Assembly: GCA_019348365.1 (NCBI GenBank)
Contig: JAHWJO010000070.1
Coordinates: forward strand, 1 to 12,763
Direction of reading: 5' to 3'
Source: Armatimonadota bacterium
GTDB taxonomy: Bacteria > Armatimonadota > DTGP01 > JAHWJO01
Length of the DNA: 12,763 bases
Position numbers and translations under genes: made by a program. This document shows positions 1-7,012 of this stretch, piece after piece. The notes under the pieces were generated by a model that did no database searches, had not been told where the DNA came from, and was given only the letters and a program-made list of their open reading frames with translations. The number at the start of each line of letters is the position of its first letter. Within the stretch, counting starts at the first letter, position 1.

Positions 1-111
1 ACCGGGCGCCGCAGCCTGCACACCGCCGGCACTGTCCCGCGGTGCCGGAGAGGCGCTCCGAGTTCGGCCAATAATCACACGCCGGTGGTCGGGGGGCGCC
101 CGCACCCCCGG
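1..111. other. left-edge sequence, no gene assigned
   Basis: GC-rich sequence running into the first palindromic repeat. On the plus strand one frame stays open from the window edge to a TAA at 72-74. It would encode a 23-residue Arg/Pro-rich tail that I do not recognise, so the end of an upstream gene is possible but unsupported. Nothing convincing is seen on the minus strand. Confidence 0.3.
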
Positions 112-137
112 CCCCTCTCCCAATTCTGGGAGAGGGG
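112..137. repeat. dispersed palindromic repeat, copy 1
   Basis: Perfect 11-bp inverted repeat: CCCCTCTCCCA at 112-122, loop ATTC, TGGGAGAGGGG at 127-137. There is no T-tract after it, so it does not look like an intrinsic terminator. The core is the exact reverse complement of the palindrome at 246-269. GC-rich hairpins of this kind recur between genes in many bacterial genomes (REP/MITE-like). That it is dispersed in this genome is an inference from the two copies here. Confidence 0.75.
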
Positions 138-245
138 TGACTATTCAGATCATGAATTCCTTCGGAGGAAGGTACGGACGCGAGCCGTGCAGAACTTTTG
201 AATGGCACCGATTCCTCTCCTCCCCTCAGCCTTCCTCATCAGATT

Positions 246-284
246 CCCTCTCCCAGAATTGGGAGAGGGCCAGCGCGAAGCGCG
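246..284. repeat. dispersed palindromic repeat, copy 2 (inverted relative to copy 1)
   Basis: Perfect 10-bp inverted repeat: CCCTCTCCCA at 246-255, loop GAAT, TGGGAGAGGG at 260-269. A second small hairpin follows at once, CGCG-AAG-CGCG at 274-284. Copies 1 and 2 face each other and bound about 110 bp of unrecognised sequence, like the two ends of a small non-autonomous element or two independent repeats. No target-site duplication was recognised. Confidence 0.75.
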
Positions 285-294
285 GAGGTGAGGG

Positions 295-322
295 CCACCG
301 ATCACCGACCACCGATCACCGG
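295..322. repeat. tandem 14-bp repeat in the leader of the first mutase gene
   Basis: Two adjacent copies of CCACCGATCACCG(A/G), 295-308 and 309-322, differing only in the last base. The GG ending the second copy forms the first half of the GGAG (321-324) that serves as ribosome-binding site for the gene starting at 331. Confidence 0.8.
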
Positions 323-330
323 AGACCGAT

Positions 331-1707
331 ATGAGACCGCTGAAACTGAGCATGCTGGGGGTGCGGGGCGTGGTGGGGGAGACCCTGACGCCGGAGCTGA
401 TCATCGCTTTCGCCCAGGCGTTCGGGACCTACGTGGGCGGGGGGACGGTGCTCGTCAGCCGCGACCCCCGCAGCTCCGGCCCGATGGTCGCCTCCTCCGT
501 CTTCGCCGGACTGCTTGCTACCGGCTGCCGCGTCGTCGATCTCGGCATCTGTCCCACCCCCGCGCTCCAGCATGCCGTGCGGGACAGCGATGCGACGGGC
601 GGCGTGGCGGTCTCCGCCGGGCACAACGCCGAAGACTGGAACGCGCTGAAATTCGTCAACTCGGACGGGCTGTTCCTCAACGCCTATCAGGGCGAGGAGC
701 TCCTGGACATTTATCATCAGGGAGAGTTCGATGCGGCGGGCTGGCAGGAGATCCGGCTCTTACAGACTCGCTCCGACGTGCCTGAAAACCATGTGCAGTC
801 CGTCCTCGATTGTGTGGACGCGGAGGCGATCCGAAAACGCGGGTTCCGGGTGGCGGTGGACTGCTGCAATGGGGCCTGCTCGCTCACCACGCCCCGGCTG
901 CTGGATGCCCTCGATGCTGAAGCGATCACCATTAACGACCGGCCCGAACCCCCTTTCCCCCACGATCCCGAACCCACCCCGCGCACCATGAGCGCGCTGC
1001 GGGCGTTGGTGACGGCGACCGGAGCCGACTTCGGCTTTGCTCACGATGCGGACGGGGAGCGCCTGGGTCTCGTCACCGATACGGGCGTCCTCCTCTCGGA
1101 GGAATATACGCTTTGCCTCCTCGCAGATGCATGGCTCGCGCAGGAGCCGGGTCCGGTGGTCTGTAACGTCTCCACCACGCTCGCCATGGATGCGATTGCG
1201 GCGCGGCATGGAGTCCCGCTCCATCGCACGCGGGTGGGGCAGGCGCATGTGGTGGAAGGGATTCGGGCCTACGCCGCCGTGATCGGGGGGGAGGGGTCCG
1301 GGGGCGTGGTCTTCCCGAAACATCTCCTCGCGCACGACTCGCTGGCGGCGGCGGCGTACCTCATGCATTTCCTCGCGCGGGACGGCGGCCCCCTCTCCAA
1401 ACGGGCGGCGCGCATCCCGGTCTTTCATGCCGTCAAGGAACGGATCGAGTTGGGGCCGGAACGGGCGTACAGCTCTCTCTATCGCTACCGCGAGGCGGTG
1501 GAGGATCACCCGGACGGGGCGGAGCTCGACTGGACGGAAGGCGTGCGGAAGGTGTGGCGGGACGCGAACGGCCTTCCAACGGCGGCGGTCCATGTGCGGG
1601 CCTCCATCACCGAGCCGTTCATCCGCGTCATCGCCGAGGCGACCGACGTGGAGAAAGCCCGCACCCTGGCGGAAGAGGCGACCGCGCTCCTCCGAACGTT
1701 TTTATGA
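331..1707 (+). CDS. GlmM/phosphomannomutase-family paralog lacking the catalytic serine (probable pseudoenzyme)
   Basis: A 458-residue protein of the alpha-D-phosphohexomutase family, full length for the family, with GGAG 6 nt before the ATG. It aligns end to end with the protein at 3364-4752. Shared features are the N-terminal GVRGVVG-(E)-LTP motif, WNALKF, DCCNGA, YHQG and GGEGSGG (residues 319-325), the sugar-binding loop form typical of Bacteroidetes/archaeal-type GlmM. Active members carry a phosphoserine in an ASHNP motif. Here the motif reads S-A-G-H-N-A, with Gly97 (codon GGG at 619-621) in its place. The metal loop is D239-A-D241-G-E243-R rather than DxDxDR, the VGE motif is VGQ (Gln304), and the GRD motif is A-H-D (334-336). 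The C-terminal phosphate-binding loop is RASITEP (423-429). The fold should be intact, but normal phosphoryl transfer is unlikely. Ser95 two residues upstream could conceivably substitute. It is probably a regulatory or binding subunit, or has a changed activity (inference). Confidence 0.9.
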   Translation: MRPLKLSMLGVRGVVGETLTPELIIAFAQAFGTYVGGGTVLVSRDPRSSGPMVASSVFAGLLATGCRVVDLGICPTPALQHAVRDSDATGGVAVSAGHNAEDWNALKFVNSDGLFLNAYQGEELLDIYHQGEFDAAGWQEIRLLQTRSDVPENHVQSVLDCVDAEAIRKRGFRVAVDCCNGACSLTTPRLLDALDAEAITINDRPEPPFPHDPEPTPRTMSALRALVTATGADFGFAHDADGERLGLVTDTGVLLSEEYTLCLLADAWLAQEPGPVVCNVSTTLAMDAIAARHGVPLHRTRVGQAHVVEGIRAYAAVIGGEGSGGVVFPKHLLAHDSLAAAAYLMHFLARDGGPLSKRAARIPVFHAVKERIELGPERAYSSLYRYREAVEDHPDGAELDWTEGVRKVWRDANGLPTAAVHVRASITEPFIRVIAEATDVEKARTLAEEATALLRTFL

Positions 1708-1793
1708 AGAGCGCTACCGGGAAGTATGAGGGTGTGTGGAATGGGACAGGCAAACCGACATTACAGCAGCTTAAACTTTCTGGAGGTGTCCGG

Positions 1794-3269
1794 ATGATTT
1801 CTCCACCCTTTTCCGAAACCTGGCCCCCTCTTGCGGGCGGTCTCCTGGGGATGCTGCTCCTGGGGATCGGCTTCTTGGCCGCACTTCCGGCGAATGCCGC
1901 CTCTTCCTCGAACGCCGGCCCTTCCGGCATCTTCAACGTCCGGGAGTACGGGGCGACGGGGGACGGGAAGACCCACGATACCGACGCCATCCATCGCGCG
2001 ATCCGAGCATGTTCGGCGGCGGGAGGGGGACAGGTGCTCTTCCCGCCCGGCAGGTACCTGACGGGAACCGTGCAACTCCAGAGCCATCTCACCCTGAAAT
2101 TCGATGCCGGAGCGACGCTGGTCGGCAGCCCCGACCTCGAAAGTTACCGACATTTCACTCCGCCGAAAGGCACCCCCGAAGCGAAGTTCAACCCCCACTG
2201 GCACCGGGCACTGATCCTGGGAGTGGACGTGGAGGATGTCTCCCTCATCGGTCCGGGGATGATCGACGGGAACCGGGTCTTCGATCCGAAGGGGGAAGAG
2301 AAGATGCGCGGCCCCCACACAATCCTCTTCGGGTTGAGCAAGAACGTCACGATCCGCGACCTCTCGATTAAGGCTTCTGCCAACTACGCCGTCATGCTCG
2401 AAGGGGTCGATGAGGTGGAGGTTCGCGGGATCAAAGTGACCGGGGGATGGGACGGAGTCCACTTCCGGGGCTGGAAAGACCGTCCCTGCCGGCGCGTCTC
2501 GATCCTCGACAGCCAGTTCTACACCGGAGACGACGCCATCGCAGGCCGCTACTGGGAAGACACGCTCATCGCGAACTGCGTGCTGAACTCCTCATGCAAC
2601 GCGATCCGGCTCATCGGCCCGGCGACCCGCCTGATCATCCACGACTGCCTGATGTACGGTCCCGGCCTCTACGAGCACCGCACGTCGGGACGGACGAACA
2701 TGCTCGCGGGCGTCAACCTTCAGCCCGGCGCATGGGACCCGACGGAAGGCGATCTGGATGACGTGCTGATCTCGAACGTCACGATGAAGAACGTCTCCAC
2801 GCCCCTGCACCTCTCCCTGAAGCCGGGAAATACCGCCGGGCGGATCACCATGACTCGGGTGTCGGCCACCGGGATCTACCGGGCTGCGTGTTCTATCGAG
2901 AGCTGGGCCGAGACGCCGATCCGGCAGGTCGTCTTCCGTGACGTCACCCTCGAATTCACCGGGGGCGGCACGAAGGAACAGGCCTCCATGGACGTAAAAG
3001 CCCCCGGAGTGGATGCCCGCCCGCTGCCCGCGTGGGGCGTTTACGTCCGCCATGTGAAGCAGCTACAATTGGATGACGTCCGTCTCCATTTGGAGAAGCC
3101 GGACCTCCGCCCCGTGTTGATGGCGGATCGGGTAGAGAATCTGTCGCTGGACGGATTCCGTTACCCGGAACCGGATCCGGGCACTGAGCCTTTCAAATGG
3201 GTGGACGTGGGGAAGGTGCAACTTCGAGACGTTATCCCCGACTCTCTTTTAAAGGGAGAATCCGAGTAA
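1794..3269 (+). CDS. secreted GH28-like right-handed beta-helix protein
   Basis: A 491-residue protein related to glycoside hydrolase family 28 (polygalacturonase-like) and pectate-lyase-3-type beta-helix proteins. The start at 1794 is chosen because GGAGGT lies 6 nt upstream and a signal peptide follows: hydrophobic core about residues 13-33, probable cleavage after A-N-A near residue 35. The mature N-terminus has the family motif FNVREYGATGDGKTHDTDAI, then repeated short beta-strand turns to the C-terminus. Of the GH28 catalytic set, D220 (GWDG, replacing NTDG) and D246-D247 (GDD) can be seen. The expected GHG histidine is absent (the region reads C-N-A-I-R-L, 268-273) and no RIK motif is evident. 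It is therefore either a divergent hydrolase with another substrate or a non-catalytic binder, exported from the cytoplasm. It lies 86 bp after the first mutase and 94 bp before the second. An in-frame ATG at 1704 overlaps the previous stop but lacks a ribosome-binding site. Confidence 0.85.
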   Translation: MISPPFSETWPPLAGGLLGMLLLGIGFLAALPANAASSSNAGPSGIFNVREYGATGDGKTHDTDAIHRAIRACSAAGGGQVLFPPGRYLTGTVQLQSHLTLKFDAGATLVGSPDLESYRHFTPPKGTPEAKFNPHWHRALILGVDVEDVSLIGPGMIDGNRVFDPKGEEKMRGPHTILFGLSKNVTIRDLSIKASANYAVMLEGVDEVEVRGIKVTGGWDGVHFRGWKDRPCRRVSILDSQFYTGDDAIAGRYWEDTLIANCVLNSSCNAIRLIGPATRLIIHDCLMYGPGLYEHRTSGRTNMLAGVNLQPGAWDPTEGDLDDVLISNVTMKNVSTPLHLSLKPGNTAGRITMTRVSATGIYRAACSIESWAETPIRQVVFRDVTLEFTGGGTKEQASMDVKAPGVDARPLPAWGVYVRHVKQLQLDDVRLHLEKPDLRPVLMADRVENLSLDGFRYPEPDPGTEPFKWVDVGKVQLRDVIPDSLLKGESE

Positions 3270-3363
3270 GAATTCTCCAGATTCAGCGGTCCGCCAGCCA
3301 TGAAGGATCGGCGCATCGGAACCTCTCCTTCAAACTCCCGTTCCCGACAGGTCCAACGCATCC

Positions 3364-4752
3364 ATGAAATCCGTTCAAACGCTTAAAATCAGCATTTCGG
3401 GCGTGCGGGGCGTGGTCGGCGAATCGCTCACGCCGGACCTGCTCGTGCGGTTCGCGCAGGCGTACGGCACCTACGTCAACAGCGGACTCGTCGTGGTCGG
3501 CACCGACACCCGCACCTCCCGGCAGATGGTCAAGCACGCCGTCCTCTCCGGCCTGCTCTCCACCGGCTGCGAGGTCATCGATCTGGGGATCGTCCCCGTG
3601 CCGACGGTGCAGATGGAGATCGTCCGCCGTCATGCGACGGGCGGGATCGCCGTCACCGCCAGCCACAACCCCGCCCAGTGGAACGCGCTCAAGTTCTTCC
3701 GGGGCGACGGCATCTACCTGAGCGGCTACCAAGCCGAAGAGCTGGTGGACATCTACCACCAGGGCCAGTACCGCCGTGCTCCCTCCCGCGAGATCCGGCC
3801 CGTCCGGTGCGAGGAACGGGCCGCTTACCATCACCTGGAAGCCGTGTACCGACTGATGGATATGGAGGCGGTGCGCCGCCGCCGCCTCAAGGTGGTGGTG
3901 GACTGCTGCAACGGTGCGGCATCCAGCATCACTCCCCACTTTTTGCAGCATCTCGGCTGCGAGGTGATCCCCATCAACGTGGAGCCGAACGGCATCTTCC
4001 CTCACCCCCCCGAACCGATCCCCGAAAATCTCGTCCAACTGTCTGAAGCGGTACGGACTCATGGGGCCGCCATCGGGTTCGTTCAGGATGCCGACGCGGA
4101 CCGCCTCGCCATCGTTGACGAGCATGGCGACCCCATCGGGGAGGAGTACTCCGTCGCGCTCGCTACCGAATACGTCCTCCGCCACCGGAAAGGTCCGGTC
4201 GTCGTCAACCTCTCCACCACGGCCCTGATCGAGCGGATCGCGGAGCGGCACGGCTGCAAAGTGTACCGGACCCCTGTGGGCGAGGTAAACGTTGTCGAGG
4301 AGATGCAGCGGAGGAACGCCGTCATCGGTGGGGAGGGGAGCGGCGGCGTCATCTGGCCCGCCCTCCACCTGGGCCGCGACAGCTTTTCGGGGATGGCGCT
4401 GGCGCTCCAATTGCTCGCGGAGACCGGCGAGAGCGTTTCCGATCTCGTCCGTGCGTTCCCGCAATTCGTGATGCTCAAGTCCAAAACGACGGTCGCCACT
4501 GAACAGGCTCACGCCCTCCTGCGGGACATCCATCACCATTACCGGAATCATGAGATAGACGCTCGTGACGGCCTGAAGATCGGCATGGGAGAGGGATGGG
4601 TCCATGTCAGGGCGTCGCGAACGGAGCCGGTGATCCGGGTGACGGTGGAGGCGGAGGGCATGGAACGGGCGAAGGCGCTTCAAGCCGAGGCGCTGGGACT
4701 GATCCAACGCCGGACGGCTCTTGATGTAGTAGCGGCATCATCCGTTTCATAG
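3364..4752 (+). CDS. glmM: phosphoglucosamine mutase-type phosphohexomutase (intact active site)
   Basis: A 462-residue cytoplasmic phosphohexomutase. GlmM converts glucosamine-6-phosphate to glucosamine-1-phosphate on the route to UDP-GlcNAc and peptidoglycan. All four active-site loops are present: phosphoserine loop T-A-S100-H-N-P; Mg-binding D242-A-D244-A-D246-R; sugar-binding GGEGSGG (322-328) with V-G-E307-V-N-V-V-E before it and G-R338-D after; phosphate-binding RASRTEP (416-422). The GGEGxGG form and the order of motifs resemble the Bacteroidetes/archaeal-type GlmM more than the E. coli GEQSGH type. Phosphomannomutase or phosphoglucomutase activity cannot be excluded from sequence. 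The start has only a weak AGG about 12 nt upstream, so translation may depend partly on transcription and translation of the upstream genes. It is the paralog of the serine-less protein at 331-1707, with one secreted beta-helix gene between them. No obvious intrinsic terminator follows. Confidence 0.9.
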   Translation: MKSVQTLKISISGVRGVVGESLTPDLLVRFAQAYGTYVNSGLVVVGTDTRTSRQMVKHAVLSGLLSTGCEVIDLGIVPVPTVQMEIVRRHATGGIAVTASHNPAQWNALKFFRGDGIYLSGYQAEELVDIYHQGQYRRAPSREIRPVRCEERAAYHHLEAVYRLMDMEAVRRRRLKVVVDCCNGAASSITPHFLQHLGCEVIPINVEPNGIFPHPPEPIPENLVQLSEAVRTHGAAIGFVQDADADRLAIVDEHGDPIGEEYSVALATEYVLRHRKGPVVVNLSTTALIERIAERHGCKVYRTPVGEVNVVEEMQRRNAVIGGEGSGGVIWPALHLGRDSFSGMALALQLLAETGESVSDLVRAFPQFVMLKSKTTVATEQAHALLRDIHHHYRNHEIDARDGLKIGMGEGWVHVRASRTEPVIRVTVEAEGMERAKALQAEALGLIQRRTALDVVAASSVS

Positions 4753-5081
4753 CTGCTGCCTTTGCTGAGTCAGTAGGCTGCTCGCAAGCACTGAGGAGAA
4801 TGTCAGAACGGCCGGATGAGACTTTAGGGGACAATCGGGCATCGGCCCCGCAGCAATAAATCGCATCTGTGAAAGGGAGTGGAAAACGCCAAAAAGAACG
4901 TTGGATAACTCTCCTCCCGCCGTATGTAAGATTCCATTTCCTTCTCTCCGTATCCTCCGCCGGAGCAGGAAAGGGGAACATCATTTCTCCAGGGGGGTCA
5001 CTATAGACGGTAGGTATCTTTAGATTTTGTCTTCACTTTTATTACGCACATTCCGTTGGACGGAGAGGAAAGGCGTCGTGC
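4753..5081. other. intergenic region, no gene seen
   Basis: About 330 bp between the mutase and the regulator. It holds a small imperfect hairpin (CTCC-GCC-GGAG near 4959-4969) and an AT-rich stretch around 5008-5047 that may contain the promoter of the downstream regulator. I could not assign -35/-10 boxes with confidence. A minus-strand open frame reaching 4984 runs back into the mutase gene and has no family signature. Confidence 0.5.
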
Positions 5082-5678
5082 ATGTCCCCACCCCCCGATG
5101 ATCTCGCGCTGATGACCGGGTTCGTTAAGCTGTTGGGAGACCGGGGGCGGCTGGCGATCATCGGTTTGCTGGCCGCCCGGCCCCGCACGCTGGACGAGCT
5201 GGCCGAAGACCTGGCGACCGCCTCTCGCGCCACACTGACCCGGAACCTGAAGCTTTTGGAGGATGCCGAATGGATCTCTTCCGACGGGAACGGCACGTAC
5301 CGGTTGAGGCCGGATGCGCTCACCACCCTCCGGGCCGCCATGGCGCGGGTCGAGATCCTCTCCGGTGCGATGAGTGATTCGGATGCGCCAGCCACTACTG
5401 CGCCGGCCCCCCGGCAGAATCCCCAACCCATGCTGGCGGCGTACTTCGACGATCAGGGGCGGCTCCGGCGCATGCCCGCCCAGCGTCGGCAGAAGGAGCT
5501 CGTCCTTCGTCATGTGGGAGAACAGCTTTTCACCATGGGGCGGTCTTACGATGAAAAGGAAGTCAACGAGCTGCTGGAGCCCCTCTACAAGGATGTCGAT
5601 GCGATCCGTGAGGATCTGGTCGAAGTTGGCGTGATGGAACGCCGGAACGGTCGGTACTGGATCTCTCTCCGGAAGTAG
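5082..5678 (+). CDS. ArsR-like winged-helix regulator with C-terminal DUF2087 domain
   Basis: A 198-residue predicted transcription factor. Residues about 9-75 form a winged helix-turn-helix of ArsR type (KLLGDRGRLAIIGLL, then a recognition-helix region TASRATLTRNLKLLEDAEWI and a wing with NGTYRL). After a Pro/Ala-rich linker, residues about 117-198 match DUF2087: LAAYFDDQGRLRRMPAQRR, a GRSYDEKEVNELL helix, and a final GVMERRNGRYW segment. No cysteine cluster is visible, so metal sensing of the classical ArsR kind is not supported, and the ligand is unknown. The start is supported by GGAGAGGAAAGG ending 8 nt before the ATG. The gene stands alone, with a long upstream region and an intrinsic terminator 84 bp downstream, so it is probably monocistronic. 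Its target is not evident from the neighbours. Confidence 0.88.
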   Translation: MSPPPDDLALMTGFVKLLGDRGRLAIIGLLAARPRTLDELAEDLATASRATLTRNLKLLEDAEWISSDGNGTYRLRPDALTTLRAAMARVEILSGAMSDSDAPATTAPAPRQNPQPMLAAYFDDQGRLRRMPAQRRQKELVLRHVGEQLFTMGRSYDEKEVNELLEPLYKDVDAIREDLVEVGVMERRNGRYWISLRK

Positions 5679-5762
5679 CATGGAGCGAGTAAGAAACCGA
5701 AACGCGGGGCATGACCGATTCGCCCCAGCGTGTGAACGGGGCTTATGCTCTCTCCTCCCATC

Positions 5763-5790
5763 GGGACTCCTTCAAAGGAGTCCCATTTTT
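5763..5790 (+). terminator. intrinsic terminator after the DUF2087 regulator
   Basis: Perfect 9-bp stem GGGACTCCT / AGGAGTCCC with loop TCAA, followed by ATTTTTGTTT. It separates the regulator from the pseudopilin gene. Confidence 0.9.
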
Positions 5791-5886
5791 GTTTCAAAAA
5801 GAGTATCCTGTAGGAAAGAGCAGCCATCTGTCGGCCCATGGGCGAGGTGGCGCATTTCCAGAGATGATTTGAGAGAGGAGCCGTTA

Positions 5887-6672
5887 GTGGCACGTACCCA
5901 ATCTTTTCGCACTTCTATTCATCCGAACCCCAACCGGGGATTCACCCTCATCGAACTGTTGGTCGTCATCGCCATCATTGCGATTCTCGCCGCGATCCTG
6001 TTCCCCGTCTTCGCGAAGGCGCGGGAAAAAGCGCGGCAGAGCGCGTGCGCGAACAACGTCCGTCAGATCGGCACCTCCCTCGCAATGTACACCGATGATT
6101 GGGACGGCACCCTGCCCGCCTACCGGCACAACAACAGCGGAGGGTTGTATTTCCGCGAGCAATTGCAGCCGAACATCAAGTCTGTAGCCGTCTGGGTCTG
6201 TCCCAGCGATTCGTGCCCGGCGGGGAGTTACAACATCCGGGGCGCGAACGGCCGGATGGAGCGGGAGCGTCGGAGCTACATCCCCAACGCGCAGGTCGTG
6301 GGGAACAATGATGGCGGGCCCCGCAATGATCGTGGTGCGATAGTGTTGGCCGACATCAAGGACCCGGCGGGAGTCATCGCGATCACCGAAAAGCGCACCG
6401 GAGTGAGAGACTGGCACCTGGACTTCCCCCAGGACGTGCTGCCCCCGTACGGCGGCGAGCACTCCATCGAGAAGCAGCGGCACGGCGGCGGGAGCAACCA
6501 CATCTTCGCCGACGGCCACACGAAATGGCACACGTTCCCTCAGACCATGGCTCCCAACATCATGTGGGTCATCGATCAGGAGTACTGGAAGAATAGGGTG
6601 GGCAATCAGAAGGTGAACACCTACAATGACGGCTCGGACGGAAAGCCGGAACGGGAAGTTTGCGAAGAGTAA
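5887..6672 (+). CDS. type IV pilin-like (pseudopilin) protein with H-X9-DG C-terminal motif
   Basis: A 261-residue prepilin-type protein. The start is GTG at 5887, supported by GAGAGGAG ending 6 nt upstream. An upstream in-frame ATG at 5680 would add a non-homologous leader running through the terminator. The leader ends R-G18, cleaved before F19 by prepilin peptidase. The mature protein begins FTLIELLVV with the conserved Glu5 (residue 23), then a hydrophobic helix to about residue 40 ending in the FAKAREKAR signature. The globular part contains MYTDDWDGTLP and, near the end, H199-X9-D209-G210, the prepilin-processing-associated H-X9-DG motif. The protein is expected in the inner membrane and exported by a type II/IV-pilus-like system, but no pilus assembly gene lies nearby. 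Such proteins occur in many scattered copies in Armatimonadota and Planctomycetes. The function of this copy is unknown. Confidence 0.92.
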   Translation: MARTQSFRTSIHPNPNRGFTLIELLVVIAIIAILAAILFPVFAKAREKARQSACANNVRQIGTSLAMYTDDWDGTLPAYRHNNSGGLYFREQLQPNIKSVAVWVCPSDSCPAGSYNIRGANGRMERERRSYIPNAQVVGNNDGGPRNDRGAIVLADIKDPAGVIAITEKRTGVRDWHLDFPQDVLPPYGGEHSIEKQRHGGGSNHIFADGHTKWHTFPQTMAPNIMWVIDQEYWKNRVGNQKVNTYNDGSDGKPEREVCEE

Positions 6673-6716
6673 GCGCCGGACAGTAAGTCAGAAATGAGTG
6701 GGAGGCGGAATCCCCA

Positions 6717-6745
6717 TTTACCTCTTCGGAGATTTCCGATATAAT
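6717..6745 (+). promoter_or_regulatory. sigma-70-type promoter of tRNA-Ser
   Basis: The -10 box is a perfect TATAAT (6740-6745) and the -35 box is TTTACC (6717-6722), separated by exactly 17 bp. It ends 22 bp before the tRNA. This is the strongest consensus promoter I see in the window. Confidence 0.85.
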
Positions 6746-6767
6746 AGAGGAGCGGTATCGCCCGTAT

Positions 6768-6855
6768 GGGGAGGTGTCCGAGTGGTCGAAGGAGGCGGTC
6801 TCGAAAACCGTTGTGGCGTTCCGCGTCACCGTGGGTTCGAATCCCACCCTCTCCG
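6768..6855 (+). tRNA. tRNA-Ser (anticodon CGA)
   Basis: An 88-nt class II tRNA. The acceptor stem GGGGAGG (6768-6774) pairs with CCTCTCC (6848-6854) with one G-U pair. The anticodon stem is GCGGT/ACCGT with loop CTCGAAA, giving CGA at 6802-6804, which reads UCG codons. A long variable arm (6-bp stem GTGGCG/CGTCAC, 5-nt loop) is typical of tRNA-Ser. The T-arm is GTGGG-TTCGAAT-CCCAC and the discriminator base is G. The 3' CCA is not encoded and would be added after transcription. Confidence 0.97.
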
Positions 6856-6860
6856 TATCT

Positions 6861-6924
6861 CCGATTGAAAACAAAACAGGCCGATGTTCCCATGGGAACA
6901 TCGGCCTGTTTTGTTTTCAATCGG
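6861..6924. terminator. perfect 64-bp palindrome, probable bidirectional terminator
   Basis: Positions 6861-6892 are the exact reverse complement of 6893-6924, centred on CATG with no spacer. Read either way, the GC-rich stem (CAGGCCGATGTTCCC and its complement) is followed by TGTTTTGTTTT, a good intrinsic-terminator tail. It begins 5 nt after the tRNA-Ser 3' end and lies about 90 bp beyond the stop of the convergent minus-strand gene, so it can serve both. A short extra hairpin (GTCTGC / GCAGAC, 6924-6942) abuts its right edge. Confidence 0.9.
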
Positions 6925-7012
6925 TCTGCTGGAAACGCAGACAGGGGTTGATCGTAAGGGGAGAGACCGGCGTTTGATGGCAGTCCCCCTGCATGGAAGT
7001 CTTGGAGGCCGG

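Noticed and set aside
760..1593. Minus-strand open frame opposite the serine-less mutase
   Set aside because: Antisense shadow of a GC-rich gene, with no recognisable domain and no ribosome-binding site.
1554..1793. Longer N-terminus for the beta-helix protein (starts at 1554 or 1704)
   Set aside because: It would overlap the mutase gene and bury the signal peptide. The ATG at 1794 has GGAGGT at ideal spacing.
3283..4707. Long minus-strand open frame (474 codons) opposite the intact mutase gene
   Set aside because: It is the antisense shadow of a GC-rich gene. Its composition is His/Asp/Arg-rich without family motifs, while the plus strand carries all mutase motifs.
4999..5006. CACTATAG resembling the end of a T7-type phage promoter
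   Set aside because: Only eight bases match, the upstream half of the T7 consensus is absent, and no phage gene is present.
5680..5886. Upstream start for the pseudopilin
   Set aside because: The extension crosses an intrinsic terminator and lacks homology. GTG at 5887 has a good ribosome-binding site and gives a normal-length leader.
6836..6924. tRNA-Ser 3' end as a phage or island attachment site
   Set aside because: No integrase gene and no duplicated tRNA 3' segment in the window; the palindrome is better explained as a terminator.
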